Shown piece by piece: positions 1 through 11,105 of a stretch of DNA of 64,000 nt. The notes under the pieces are model-generated. The model was given only the letters and a program-made list of their open reading frames with translations, was not told the DNA's origin and did not search any database. Location of the stretch: positions 479,557-543,556 of the forward strand of contig JAKMXF010000011.1 in the NCBI GenBank assembly GCA_024704765.1, in the 5' to 3' direction. Position 1 is the first letter of the stretch. Each line of letters begins with the position of its first letter. This DNA comes from Oopsacas minuta (taxonomy: Eukaryota > Porifera > Hexactinellida > Lyssacinosida > Leucopsacidae). A program made the translations under genes and the position numbers.

Positions 1-346
1 TAATTTTCCTTTCTAAGGTACACATTGCGAAATTCTTCTTTCAATAACTATCGTTGAACTTGTATTTATCTTATAGTGAAGACCAATGATCTATAAGAAA
101 TTCAAATTCAACGTTCTCCATGAAAATAAACGTAAATAATAAAGAAATTAATTAAAAGTAACCAATGATAAAAGGAAATTTATATTACCTTGAAGCCTAG
201 AATTCTGCATTACGAGTACAAGTAACCTTGATTAGAAACGCCAATCGTTTTCTAATGCAACCAAAATATACCAACTTTACGAAATATATAAGTATACTTA
301 TTATCTTCGCAACTATAATTAGAATTTGAAAACGCATATAGCAAAA

Positions 347-1576
347 ATGGCATTTCGTTACCCAATTCCACCACAAGTTGTAGATTCAATAGAGACACAC
401 ATTAATTACACGATTGACCGTCTCATAGGTGTACTGAATTTCCGCAGAATTGAGCTGCTTGAAAAAGTTCGAAACGCACGTGAGGATAAGAAAGCTAATG
501 AGTTGGAGCGACAACAAATGATCAACCAACTAACTGAGGCTAAGGCTAACATGAACGAAATTCTAAGACAAAACCCACTCCAGTCTATGCAAGAGAGAAT
601 AGTCATTGAAATGGAAGAGAGATTGCGAAATCTTAGAAAGAACAATCCAGCAGAAACCCAATTTGTCTGGCGGTGCGACACACGTGACTTTGAAACTAGC
701 ATTTCCCGTCTAGGAGAGATTGTAGAGATATTCGTAGATATACCAGACTATGCTGCATTCCGAATGCCCACTGTAGCTGTTGGGAAGAAAGGTTCATCTC
801 CTGGCGAGTTGTATAACCCATTCGGCGTAGCAATAGCTGAAGCTACAAACCAAATATTCGTAGCAAATTTTGACAATAACAGAGTTGAGATATTCTCTGA
901 CACAGGAGAATACCTCAATCAATTGGGTGCAGGACAGCTGTATAAGCCGTACGGCATAGCAATTCATAAGGAGAATGTGTACATTAGCAGTTCTTCAGAA
1001 CACACTGTCAGCAAATTCGACCTAACTGACATGAGCCTTGATTGGAGGATAGGAGGTTATGGATCAGACAACGGACAGCTCAACAGTCCTAGACAATTAT
1101 CAACAGACCCCATTGGTCGTGTATTTATAGCAGACTGTAATAACAACAGAATCAGCGTACACGACAGTCAACTAATACATATACGGAACATTAAGCATCA
1201 ATCAATGTCTCTACCATTTGATGTTAAAGTATCCCATAACCGTGTTTTTGTGCTGTGTCCAGATAACAACCCGTGCATGCATGTGATTACCCTAGAGGGA
1301 GACAAGCTGCAATCTCTCATTACCAGTGCACAAGGAATAGATACGCTACGCCCTTGGTTCTTCTGTATAGATCGACTAAATAACTTTGTTCTTAGTGAAC
1401 TTAATAGTCATTCAATTCGAATTTTCTCTCCAGAGGGACATCTCCTACACACGATAGGGAGTGAGGGACATCAGCAAGGAATGTTCTGTAGGCCACGAGG
1501 AATTGGTATAACTCCAAACAAGAGATTAGTTTGTGTATCAGATAATCAAGACTATGGTATACAATTTTTTTACTAG
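347..1576 (+). CDS. NHL-repeat beta-propeller protein (TRIM-NHL-like, no RING)
   Basis: This is a single-exon gene of 409 residues. The reading frame is open a little further upstream, but the first ATG is at 347 with a good context (A at -3, G at +4). Residues 1-140 are mostly helical and charged and probably form a coiled coil (residues about 35-100 rich in E, K, R and L). Residues about 145-409 are NHL-type repeats, with blocks such as NPFGVAIAEA, KPYGIAIHKE, FIADCNNNRI and RPRGIGITPN that form a six-bladed propeller for protein or RNA binding. In TRIM-NHL proteins such a propeller follows RING, B-box and coiled coil; no RING or B-box cysteines are present here, so it is a coiled-coil-NHL protein and cannot be called an E3 ligase. 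The substrate is unknown. The family call is firm, the function is not. Confidence 0.85.
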   Translation: MAFRYPIPPQVVDSIETHINYTIDRLIGVLNFRRIELLEKVRNAREDKKANELERQQMINQLTEAKANMNEILRQNPLQSMQERIVIEMEERLRNLRKNNPAETQFVWRCDTRDFETSISRLGEIVEIFVDIPDYAAFRMPTVAVGKKGSSPGELYNPFGVAIAEATNQIFVANFDNNRVEIFSDTGEYLNQLGAGQLYKPYGIAIHKENVYISSSSEHTVSKFDLTDMSLDWRIGGYGSDNGQLNSPRQLSTDPIGRVFIADCNNNRISVHDSQLIHIRNIKHQSMSLPFDVKVSHNRVFVLCPDNNPCMHVITLEGDKLQSLITSAQGIDTLRPWFFCIDRLNNFVLSELNSHSIRIFSPEGHLLHTIGSEGHQQGMFCRPRGIGITPNKRLVCVSDNQDYGIQFFY

Positions 1577-1699
1577 TATGGTTATTGTTTTTGATATTTT
1601 TCTATGAATGGACACTATACCACTATAATATTATTAAATTTGAATTCATCCGCAAGATTAAGTTTAAACTCATTAAGTTCTCCCTCCATTTACTTGATA

Positions 1700-1962
1700 C
1701 ACTCCCTGGTCAAAAGTATTGGAACACCATAGCATTAATAACACATGTGGCATGTGGCACATTGTGAGAATATACGTATTGAATAGTCTGAAAATATATC
1801 AGAAAAGGCGATTGTACTACGTAGTAATGATAAAAGTAATGATTGAATAAGTTCACAGATGTTCGAAATTATCTTCAGCCTATGCAACTAAAGTAAACTA
1901 CATATTTATGCCATGTGTCAATTGTGACAGAGTGTTCCAATACTATTGGCCAGGGAGTGTGT
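1700..1962. mobile_element. Non-autonomous Tc1/mariner-type MITE
   Basis: Terminal inverted repeats of about 28 bp bound this interval. The left end reads CACTCCCTGGTCAAAAGTAT and the right end is its complement with two substitutions and a two-base offset. Both ends lie next to TA. The interior (about 260 bp) has no coding potential. The ends resemble Tc1-family termini but differ from the Tc1 element at 59107-60458. Confidence 0.7.
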
Positions 1963-2224
1963 AGTTTAGTGCAGCTTCTATAGGGACAGTGTCTCCAACG
2001 CTTGGATTTTTCTCTCACGTATAGGGAAATAGTCCTAAGACTTAGATTTTATTCTCAATGTTTTTGAAATATTGGAGTTCGTTCTAAGACAATTCTTGGA
2101 CACATTTTGAAAATTAACTGCCTCAACATTCTTGTACATACATTTTGTAGTTTGTTTGGGACAAATATTTGCCTACATAACACATTCTTAGGATAGCTTG
2201 GGATTTTTGAAATTTACGTCGGAA

Positions 2225-2720
2225 ACACTGTATAGGGAGATGCCCTAATGTCATGGGTGATGTGCAACGTCAGTCAGATGGTCCGCGCGGCAGCTAGAAA
2301 TCTAACAGTCCTATTTACATGAATATTGGTGTACATATACATTTTGGGTCGGAGATTAGCACCTAGGGTATGAATTTTCTAAAGTGAATACTTCACAACT
2401 TTCTGGTGATTAATCATATTTTCACGCCTACCTATGTAAAATTCAAAAGCATGCTAGTCAGCTGGAGATTAGGCTTCAACATGTTGTTAGCGGTTATTGG
2501 GTGTGCAACTGTGGATAGTTCGAATTAGAGCTGATTAGAGCTGAAAGTTACAAATTTACAGATTTATCATATGATTAATCATATTTTCACACCTTTTTGC
2601 AAATTTGCAAAATGAGGTTAGAACTTTGTTTCAACGGCTAGTTACGGGTAATTGAGTTTGGCGATTCCAAATTAGATATTTTCGAATAAGATTTTTTTGT
2701 GATTAATAATATTATCACAC
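2225..2720. repeat. Old dispersed repeat, copy 1
   Basis: This stretch resembles 21418-21700 in the same orientation. Shared blocks are a GTATAGGGAGATNCC-like start, ATATACATTTTGGGT, GGTATGAAT and CTTTCTGGTGATTAATCA. The copies are diverged with indels. Weaker relatives of the GTGATTAATCAT/TTTTCACAC part occur near 7830-7880. There is no coding capacity and the class is unknown. Confidence 0.5.
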
Positions 2721-2732
2721 CTTTTTTGCATA

Positions 2733-2900
2733 CTGTGAAACCTGCATAAACCGACACCTGTACAACCGGAAGACCTCTAGCTCTATAATCCGGCAGTGTT
2801 TCTGATCTAAAATAGCATCCAACCGCGACAATACATATTCACCTGCATAATCCGACACTATATCCATGTGACAACGAGTGTCGGTTTATGCAGGTTAAGT
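2733..2900. mobile_element. TIR MITE sharing ends with the element at 32209-34565
   Basis: Inverted ends contain AACCTGCATAAACCGACAC on the left and its near complement GTGTCGGTTTATGCAGGTT on the right. The interior (AATCCGGCAGTGTTTCTGA and what follows) matches the left part of the split copy at 32209-32280, so the two are the same family. This copy is uninterrupted and shows the empty-site structure. Confidence 0.6.
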
Positions 2901-3936
2901 TGAGAACCCGGCCCTTGGCCAGCCGGAGTGTTTAATGAAATTTATGATAAGAGTTATTTCTAAAGCAAAACATCATAGATTTGGAACAAAGAAATTTAAA
3001 TGCGAGATACTAAATCCCCAATATTGCGTATCTCTATAATCTATCTAAATCTTGCTTATATCAAATATTCACTATCATCAACAATTTCCTCGACGTGTTG
3101 ATTAGGAAGAACTACGTCCTTTCATCTTGGAAATTCTCTCAACGACATGTAATTGACTAAAGTATAATAGGAATTAGCCGCGCATAGCACATGTCCACCT
3201 TTTCCTACATAAGAGTATGCACCCCGAAAAGCTCAGTTATGAATTTGTATTACATTTTAATGATAAAATTACATCAAATAATTATTGCATTCTCCAAGAG
3301 TTCATGATTGTAGAATTATACTAATCAATGTTGGTGATATATTCTTATATTACGATTTTAGATCAATTGGGTCGGAAACCTTAAGGCCTTCGGGCACAAA
3401 ATTTCCTAGATAAACCATTGATGAAGTTGGAAGGCGAATCTCTATTATCTATTGTAATGAAATATCGATACCTGATAAAGCCAGGTAATAAATACTTCAT
3501 CAGAATTTCCATTTGATTAATCTCTACTATGCCATATCACAACTGAGACGGGTTGCCTGAATAAGCTCGAATTTGAAAATAGGAATAAGACCTGCAAGCT
3601 CAATTTCCGAATGACAGTCGAAATAGTGAACTTAAATCCGCATACCCCCTAGAAATGTAATGTAATTATTACATCCATAAAAAATGCCAATAACACGTTT
3701 CAAGCGATTCAAAAAAGCTCTAATCCACTTGGTGGGGGCAGGACAACTCAGGGCCAAGATGGACACCAATACAAGTTAAAAATACGAGTGACATTTGAAC
3801 TATATTAGTATTCCGCATCCTCACTGAGGCCAATGAAATACAACTAATTTCAAAATGACATGAATTGTAATAGGAAAGGAGAAAGCATAAATACATCGTT
3901 AATTAATACATGGCAAACTACTCAGAAAAATCAAAA

Positions 3937-6312
3937 CTAATCGTCCTCATCTATGGTATCTGAAATCAAATTGTTTAGCGTTAGGTTCTTCAGGTTTCTA
4001 CAGTTTTGTAATACTATTTCCTCTGTTTTTTCATTTGCGTTTGTACCATTCAGGAACAAAGAGCTTAGATATGGAATGGACAAGCAAGAAAGTCCCAAAT
4101 TGTTCACTTTAGTATAGTTAAGATTGAGTATTGCCAGGTTTTCACACTTGTTCAACAGTTGAGACTGAAGTAACAGATTAGATATCTGAGTACCTGACAA
4201 ATTCAGATATACCAGCTGCGATAAAAACGGGAATATGTATATAGCAGTATTATCTTCAAGCTTAGTATGCTCCAAGTCTAGTATTCGCAGCTGGGAAAGT
4301 GAAACTATAGATTTCAATGCTATCGATTCTATACATCTACAATTCTTTAAACTAAGCTCTGTAAGAGTATGTATCATCCCAATGCATTTCATGTCTATTA
4401 GGTCTAATGATAGACAGTTTGTGAGGTTGAGTTGTGTGAACTTATGATGCTGTAGGGAATTAAATGGAGAAGATCCATCTATATTCTGAATTACACGAGG
4501 AAAGGATATAGATTCTAAAGGGAGATACTTCAAGAAAGAGAAATCGGAAATAGATGCATCGTATACCTTGAGTACTTTCAAGTTCAAACATTTGAAAAAT
4601 TCTGAAAAATTAGTATCATCTCTGAAATCACAATTTGAAAAATCTAATTCTCTCAATTTTTCAAGACTAAACTCTGTACTCTCAGTAATAATGGGTAACG
4701 AAGTTACTTTTGTAGAATCTAAGTTCAGTACTTTAAGGTTATGACAGTGCTTCCCTAGAGATAGTAGAATATTCTGTGTAATTGAAGTTTTACTGAGATT
4801 CAATTCTTCTATAATAACCAATCCTTCATTGTTAATGAGGTGTAGCACTCCTTTGTCTGACACTTTAGTAGCTCGTAAATTGAGGATTTTTAGTTTTTTT
4901 AGTTTTGAAATTAAACTACAAGATGTGTTAGTTAGATTAGAGCAGTTTTCTAGTATTAAGTTATTCAGATGAGGCATTTCTGCGATAAATGATACAGCCT
5001 TGTCTGTTAGGAGAGAACTGCCTTTAATAACGAGCTTGGAAATTGACTTTATTCTCGTAATTCTATGTAGCAGTTCATTAGTTATGAGATTACAGCTCGT
5101 TAGATCTATCGTGTGCATTTTACAGCCAATAAACATATCAATTAATTTAGGAGATAAGATATTTTCTCGTATAAGCCTAGCTAAAATCATCTGTCCTTCA
5201 CCAGGGCTGAGATTGTTGAGATGAGGAAGATCTCCAACTTTTGCCCTTCGTATGAGAATACGGAATGATAGTTCTCTCAATGATACAATCTCTACGAAAG
5301 GACCTAGCTGCTTTATAATGTATTTCTTAGTTTCTATGTTTTTTAAGAATACAGATTTTGTGATAAAATCTCCACCCAAAATACTTCCTGGATCTCCCCA
5401 GTCATGAGCGGCCTGTAAGTTTGCTAGTAATGGCATAGCAGGCTGTGCATTGACTGGAGGCAATATTGGAACAGCAACATTTGATTTAGCATCGCTAGAT
5501 CGTCCGAATACGTCTGTAACTGCTCCTTGCTTCTTTACAACCAAAGATCCTCCCTTTTTAAACCCTAACGTGATTAGACTCTTAGTCATATCAGCAGCAG
5601 AATATTCTATCTTAGGGAATGACTGTGTTAATGTTATTTGAGTTAGATCGTATTCATTCTGAATCCAATCCAGAACAAATTCTAGTGTGTCCGTAGGATC
5701 GAAAAATTTAGTTATTATTATTCCGTTAAGTAGACGGATTGATACTCGTGACATTTCCTTCGCTTCTTGCATTTGTATCAGCTCTGATTCATCATCTAAT
5801 GACGTGTCAGGTTGTGTGACATGATTGACAGGTGGGTAGTATGCACGTCTCTCATTTCTATCGTTACGTATCAATTCTTTTATCTTTTCTTTGTGTTTCA
5901 AATTATTCTCTTTTTCTTGTCGCAATTTCTTATAGAATCCCTCCTTTTCTTCTTTATCTTGGCTAGAGTGAGATGGAGATGGTAAATATTTAATCGGTGT
6001 TTCAGCTTGGGAAGAAGATACAGGATATGTGATACTCTTGTTATGCCCGATAACTGTAGGTATACCAGCCTCTATCATGGAATAAGTATTAGATTCAGCG
6101 GTAGGTAATGTTGATACATTCGTGATGGGATCTGTTATGTCAGTAGATTGATTGATGAGGGAGTCTACAGCATCTTGTAGTGTTGGTTCAATATTCTCGC
6201 GTTTACATGACTGTAAATATTGTTGTATCTGTTCTGACTGAAAACCAATAGAAATTAAAGCGGACATGAAGGAATCATGGTCACTAAATGTTGGTTGAGA
6301 ATCAGAAGACAT
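3937..6312 (-). CDS. UBA-UBX protein fused to leucine-rich repeats (UBXN1-like N-terminal half)
   Basis: This is an intronless gene of 791 residues starting at the ATG at 6310-6312. Residues about 13-54 look like a UBA domain (ISIGFQSEQIQQYL, then LQDAVDSLI). Residues 118-157 are a charged helix ending IKELIRNDRNERRAYY, like the segment before the UBX domain of UBXN1/SAKS1. Residues 187-261 are a UBX domain: SIRLLNGIII, a SFPKIEYSAADM block with the family FP motif, then LGFKKGGSLVV. Residues about 360-785 are a long series of leucine-rich repeats of the AMN1/F-box-LRR type (L..LDL..T.VSD.G). UBX domains bind the AAA ATPase p97/VCP and UBA binds ubiquitin, so the protein may bring LRR-selected clients to p97; that is inference. 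UBX joined to LRRs is unusual. The best start has only a weak Kozak context. Confidence 0.85.
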   Translation of the reverse strand: MSSDSQPTFSDHDSFMSALISIGFQSEQIQQYLQSCKRENIEPTLQDAVDSLINQSTDITDPITNVSTLPTAESNTYSMIEAGIPTVIGHNKSITYPVSSSQAETPIKYLPSPSHSSQDKEEKEGFYKKLRQEKENNLKHKEKIKELIRNDRNERRAYYPPVNHVTQPDTSLDDESELIQMQEAKEMSRVSIRLLNGIIITKFFDPTDTLEFVLDWIQNEYDLTQITLTQSFPKIEYSAADMTKSLITLGFKKGGSLVVKKQGAVTDVFGRSSDAKSNVAVPILPPVNAQPAMPLLANLQAAHDWGDPGSILGGDFITKSVFLKNIETKKYIIKQLGPFVEIVSLRELSFRILIRRAKVGDLPHLNNLSPGEGQMILARLIRENILSPKLIDMFIGCKMHTIDLTSCNLITNELLHRITRIKSISKLVIKGSSLLTDKAVSFIAEMPHLNNLILENCSNLTNTSCSLISKLKKLKILNLRATKVSDKGVLHLINNEGLVIIEELNLSKTSITQNILLSLGKHCHNLKVLNLDSTKVTSLPIITESTEFSLEKLRELDFSNCDFRDDTNFSEFFKCLNLKVLKVYDASISDFSFLKYLPLESISFPRVIQNIDGSSPFNSLQHHKFTQLNLTNCLSLDLIDMKCIGMIHTLTELSLKNCRCIESIALKSIVSLSQLRILDLEHTKLEDNTAIYIFPFLSQLVYLNLSGTQISNLLLQSQLLNKCENLAILNLNYTKVNNLGLSCLSIPYLSSLFLNGTNANEKTEEIVLQNCRNLKNLTLNNLISDTIDEDD

Positions 6313-6601
6313 CTATTTTGAATGATTTTAAGAAATTGTCAAAATTAAGGATACAGATACAGGAAAATATGAAGTTAATAATTATACGGATACCATAGAA
6401 TATTAAAATAAAGGATTAGACTGTAGGCTACCATCTCCGGTCCTGGAACTTGGTTCCGTATGTGTTTTCTTGATATGTCCTGTCTATGGCCAATGGCATA
6501 ACATATTTACATTTGTTCCTATAAAAAAGGAGACAATTAGATTTTGACGTCTCGGTGGGTGGTATCATTTGGTGATATGACATTCATAGCAGTCAAAAGA
6601 C

Positions 6602-7061
6602 TTAGCAATTAATCGGTTTAATGTATAATTCAATAAAATTAATTGGATTAAGCTTATGCTTTGCTCGAATGAAAATAATAATAAAATATAATATATCACC
6701 AATGGTGTTCATCATCACATTGATCACTATGTTCCATAACAACATTCCATAACATCGCCGATCTAACTTTATCCCCCTTACCCTCTCCCAATTCTTCCTA
6801 GCCTCCTCCCAATTTACAATATCTCTCAACTCCTCACTTAATTCCAAAGTTTCTTCAGCTAATACATCTGTCCGTTCTTGCCTTGCTAACCCTATCTTCC
6901 AATCTAACAACCTCATCCATAATTTCGTGATTATTCTCCAGCAATTGGTCAGTATTCTTCTGAAAATTGTCACTCATCTCCTTAATCGTATCTACTTTAT
7001 CCCTAGCTTCATTCATTATATCCATTATCACTTCTGATTTCTCTGATTTCGTTTGATTCAT
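6602..7061 (-). pseudogene. Dispersed coiled-coil/TM ORF family, copy 1, frameshifted
   Basis: On the minus strand one frame (7061 down to 6855) starts MNQTKSEKSEVIMDIMNEAR and is a heptad-rich coil. It ends at a stop, while the next frame carries on with EETLELSEELRDIVNWEEAR and a hydrophobic C-terminal helix (LLWNIVINVMMNTIGDILYF) down to 6605. A single indel near 6880-6900 would explain the split. DNA from 6680 to 6840 is about 90% identical by eye to 34910-35050, so this is a multi-copy sequence and not a unique gene. The function is unknown. Confidence 0.55.
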
Positions 7062-8170
7062 TAATCTTTAAAAAAGCTATCATTAGAAGAAGATATACTT
7101 TAGAAGTAATTTAATGTAGAAACAGTTAATAGACGGATACCAGGGTTCAATTATTCCATACAGATGTATTTGTGCTAGGCCTGACTCAGACAAGTTCAAG
7201 CCTTGGGACGAGTCGTACATTTGACAGATTATGACATAATACTTAGTCACTTTTTGAGGAATAAATATGAATTACTCGTAGAAACCTTGCTAATAGACGA
7301 ACTTCACTGGTAATTAGATGATATTTGACTATGTATCACCTCGTAATAAACCATCACATCTTAGAATTTAAAACTAACGATGAGTAAATAGAAATAAACC
7401 ACTGACAGTATTAAGTAGAGGAAATGATCAAATTGAATTTACATACAGTACGAGTGGCCTATATATTTTGATAATATAATTGAACTGTGACCCAAGAAAG
7501 GTCATGTATGTCCTTGGAACATGTTGAGTCGCTAAAATCAACATAAAAGGTCCAGCCGACAGACTGGTAGTGCTGCTCAGTGTTATGTGTTTTGTTCTTC
7601 TCAGGGGGGCACGCACCCCTGCACCTGACCACCCTGTGTAGATACCGCAATGCACCAAGACTGATTTTGGACTCCTGGATCTGAGAAATATTCCAGGATA
7701 TTCAATATTATTCGTCCCTGCTGAATTTAATGTTCTATTCTCAAATCCTATGGATAAAATTCTAAAGAATTATCCCACAATTATCCCCTGTCTAACTTTT
7801 GAAACTAATCTCTAGCATCAATTTGAAGTATATACAAAAAGGTGTGAAAATATGATCAATCATATGATTAATCACTCAGTGAGAGATTTGCAAATGTCAA
7901 ACTTCGTATTTTAGTTGCACTAAAATTACGAAGTGGCTATTGACACATACCTGTCAGTATCAATGGCCAATCTGTCGCTCTTATTAATACCGACCAGTGC
8001 TAATTTCTGGCCTTAGTACCAAACAGGCTGAGAGGTGTTGTCCAGATTCACTGGCACCGCCAAATTGTGCAATTGGGTATTTTGAAGCGAGCTACAGCTG
8101 TTAGATTTGATATTTTCGAATTACTGAGTACTTTGTTACCGGTTGGTGTCAAAAATGTAAATTGTCTCAA
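7062..8170. other. Intergenic, no supported gene
   Basis: Only short ORFs without recognisable domains occur. 7830-7880 and 8040-8130 carry fragments resembling the old dispersed repeat at 2225-2720. Confidence 0.5.
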
Positions 8171-9276
8171 CCATAGCATTCTATACACTAAGGCAATGGT
8201 GCTGATTAATGGACTTGGACCAGGGATTGGGTAAGTCAGTTCTAAGGAAATAATTGAGATATATTAGTTGCGATAAAATTTAAACGGTACATTTTGGCCC
8301 GAATATATATATTATTGATGTTTGACATTACTCACAGTCTACATCTACAAACTATTTTCAGGCCAAAATGACGTCATCTGTTTGCTTAGTTAGCAAATAT
8401 GTCACAAAAATTCTCCTATTTTGAAACTACTTAAAGAGGAATTTAATACATTTACGGTTTCAAAATTTTACCATAGAATATACGGATGTGGCTGTACAAA
8501 ATATCAAATTTTTGTCATTATAAAGTTCCCGCGTTCCAGAGTTATAGTAGTGACCGTGGGTGGCATATTTGAGCCAATATTCATCCATAACTTGACATCC
8601 TTCAATGTTACGGCCAGACAAACCTACACACATATAGTATATACTCGACTTCCCATACCCTAATAATACATTATGGTGTGATATCTCTAAAGAATAATGC
8701 GCAGTCATCATTAATACCATATATAGTCATTTTCAAGATTGCTTCATAATCATCAGAGATATCATATCAAAATGTATTATTAGGGTATGGGAAGTCGAGT
8801 ATATACTATATGTGTGTAGGTTTGTCTGGCCGTAACATTGAAGGATGTCAAGTTATGGATGAATATTGGCTCAAATATGCCACCCACGGTCACTACTATA
8901 ACTCTGGAACGCGGGAACTTTATAATGACAAAAATTTGATATTTTGTACAGCCACATCCGTATATTCTATGGTAAAATTTTGAAACCGTAAATGTACTAA
9001 ATTCCTCTTTAAGTAGTTTCAAAATAGGAGAATTTTTGTGACATATTTGCTAACTAAGCAAACAGATGACGTCATTTTGGCCTGAAAATAGTTTGTAGAT
9101 GTAGACTGTGAGTAATGTCAAATATCAATAATATATATATATATTCGGGCCAAAATGTACCGTTTAAATTTTATCGCAACTAATATATCTCAATTATTTC
9201 CTTAGAACTGACCTACCCAATCCCTGGTCCAAGTCCATTAATCAGCACCATTGCCTTAGTGTATAGAATGCTATGG
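8171..9276. repeat. 1.1 kb inverted repeat (foldback, two head-to-head units)
   Basis: The left arm (about 8171-8689) and right arm (about 8756-9276) are inverse complements. They differ by a few substitutions, a 4-bp difference in an AT microsatellite and a small mismatch next to the spacer. The unpaired spacer is about 65 bp. Each arm contains the palindrome TGACGTCA. A third, single unit lies at 30441-31339. The ORFs of about 80 residues mirrored in the arms are consequences of DNA identity. Transcription would give a long double-stranded RNA. Confidence 0.9.
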
Positions 9277-9628
9277 GGGAAACGTATATTTCTAACATAC
9301 AAAAGTATGAAAATATTGTTGCACTTATTGTAATATATTTGATAGATTTTGTTCCGACAACTTTCAATGATTCACATTTTATCTTAGTTTAGTGATTTTA
9401 TACGTCTAATATGCCCCAAATTGACAAGTTTTACGTATTATACTTAATTAATTAAAACTGTATACGGTCAAAGCCTTTTGGGAGATTTTAGAGTCCGAAA
9501 AGGGCTGAAATTTGGTTGAATTTCGGGTTAAAAAGGTCGTTTTCTGATTGAGACAAGGTACCTCAGTCCTACCATCTACGGATAATATCTATTATATTTG
9601 TGCGAATTAAACAATGTAGCTATTTATC
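9277..9628. other. AT-rich intergenic stretch
   Basis: There is no gene or clear repeat. It includes TTACGTATTATAC-like words that recur around 10610-10860 on the far side of the transposase fragment, possibly remains of element ends. Confidence 0.3.
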
Positions 9629-10000
9629 ATGGCTGAACCAAGCGATCAATCCCATGAATATTTTGCTGCTATAGCTTCACAAAATTATTTCCTCGATTTT
9701 AATTCATGCTCTCTGACTGGATACAATGAAATCGAACATCCAACTGAAATGATTCCATTCTGCTCAACTTTTTTACTTGTATTATATAACAAGAGAATTC
9801 AATGGGCATCACGATGGACCTGGCAACACCTCACGTTGGGTGCTCATTCCACACAACGTTCAGAATCCATTTACTCAACGATCAAACAGTTTATAAAAGG
9901 ACATTCTCTTCTTACACTTCTCTCAAAAAATCTCAAATTTACCAAATGTAATTTTAGTGGATTATTGAAATTATGCTATTCTATGAAATATGCATTTTAG
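9629..10000 (+). pseudogene. MULE/FAR1-like transposase fragment
   Basis: The 123-residue frame contains WASRWTWQHLTLGAHSTQRS followed by ESIYSTIKQFIKGHSLL. The G.STQRSES.NS..K pattern after W-rich text is typical of the C-terminal part of MULE-type transposases and of FAR1-related proteins. The N-terminal catalytic region and the zinc-knuckle tail are not seen, so this is a remnant or one exon. The identification rests on a short motif. Confidence 0.45.
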
Positions 10001-11105
10001 CAAAGAAAGAGAAAATTGAATTTTAATAATCTTGTTAAACATTTAAAATGTTAAGACCTTCAAGGCAGTCGGCGTAGACCTTTCGCCAGTCTGCTTCACA
10101 CATGGAATGTTTTACTCCGCAGTATCCCAGCTAGGTAGCTCTGCGAAGCTTAGCATCTTAGCTACCGATAACCGTACCAGAAACGTTGTCTACCCTGAAG
10201 CTTTACTCTTAGAATGTGTACTTAGAGTAGAGCTGTAAGATATAATATACACTATATCATATAATCAGTGCATAAATTAATGGAAGCCCTGAAATATATT
10301 TACCGTGTTTATATGTATAGATTTATAGTTAGAAAACAAATTTACTACAAATCTGTTAGCGCGTTATTACGCATGTACGTTTATACTCCTGGTGCTTCTA
10401 CTTCTGCATCTGACATCAGAAATTTATATTTATATATTTTCTCAACTTTTGGACAATAATTCTAAATAGTTCTAGAGATTAGCTTCCATCAGCTAACAAG
10501 AAGTAAAGAGACATAGAATTCTATTCTTACAACTAATATCTTCCCGCACAGGCGGGGATGAGAAACAAGCACATAGCACTGTTTGAATCTAACTCTTATA
10601 ATACACGTATAACGTATAATACGGTATACGTGATCTATTTGAACGTATTATACGTCTAGGTTAATCTCGAAATTAGAGATTTTTACAATTTTAGACTTGT
10701 TATCAAGTATTATATAATTTGGTTAACTTTGCTGAGATTTATCATTAACATTTTGAGAACTTCTGTTTTCATACAAATAAATATTGCAGAAATCAGTCCA
10801 GTAGAAGTTACGTCACCAAAAATTGTAGATTCAACGTATAATCCATATTATACGTAATACGTCTTTATTAAAAGAAGTATTAAACAACTCATTAACTTTA
10901 ATAGCACAATAATACTAAACAATTGCTTGTGAATAACGAACTTTAATCAACAAATATCAGAATTCCATAAAATTTAGCACGAATAACATCTACAATAATA
11001 ATAATGATCAAATAAATACTCCAAACATCGTAGTTTGTCATCATTAAAATAGAAAGACATAATCTAGTATGATTTAAGTGATATGTCAATAAGCCACAAA
11101 GCTAA
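10001..11105. other. Intergenic, no supported gene
   Basis: There are short ORFs only (for example 10268-10459). 10070-10205 is locally less AT-rich with AGCT/TAGCTACC words. 10605-10660 and 10830-10860 contain palindromic TATTATACGT words. Confidence 0.35.

Larger units (their letters stand above)
1577..3936. other. Intergenic, repeat-rich
   Basis: Between the NHL gene and the UBX-LRR gene, two convergent 3' ends, I see only the two MITEs and the dispersed repeat listed separately. 2901-3936 has no supported feature. Confidence 0.6.

Noticed and set aside
7428-7658. Two overlapping minus-strand ORFs
   Set aside because: They are short, in different frames of the same DNA, and have no recognisable domain.
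8421-9022. Matching 80-codon ORFs in both arms of the hairpin and an 86-codon ORF also found in the third copy
   Set aside because: The identity is at DNA level and equally high outside the ORFs, and the frames overlap on opposite strands. There is no sign of protein-level selection.
10070-10205. tRNA- or SINE-like segment with GGTAGCTAAGATGC on the minus strand
   Set aside because: No cloverleaf can be folded, the B box (GGTTCGA-like) is not met, and there is no second copy in the window.
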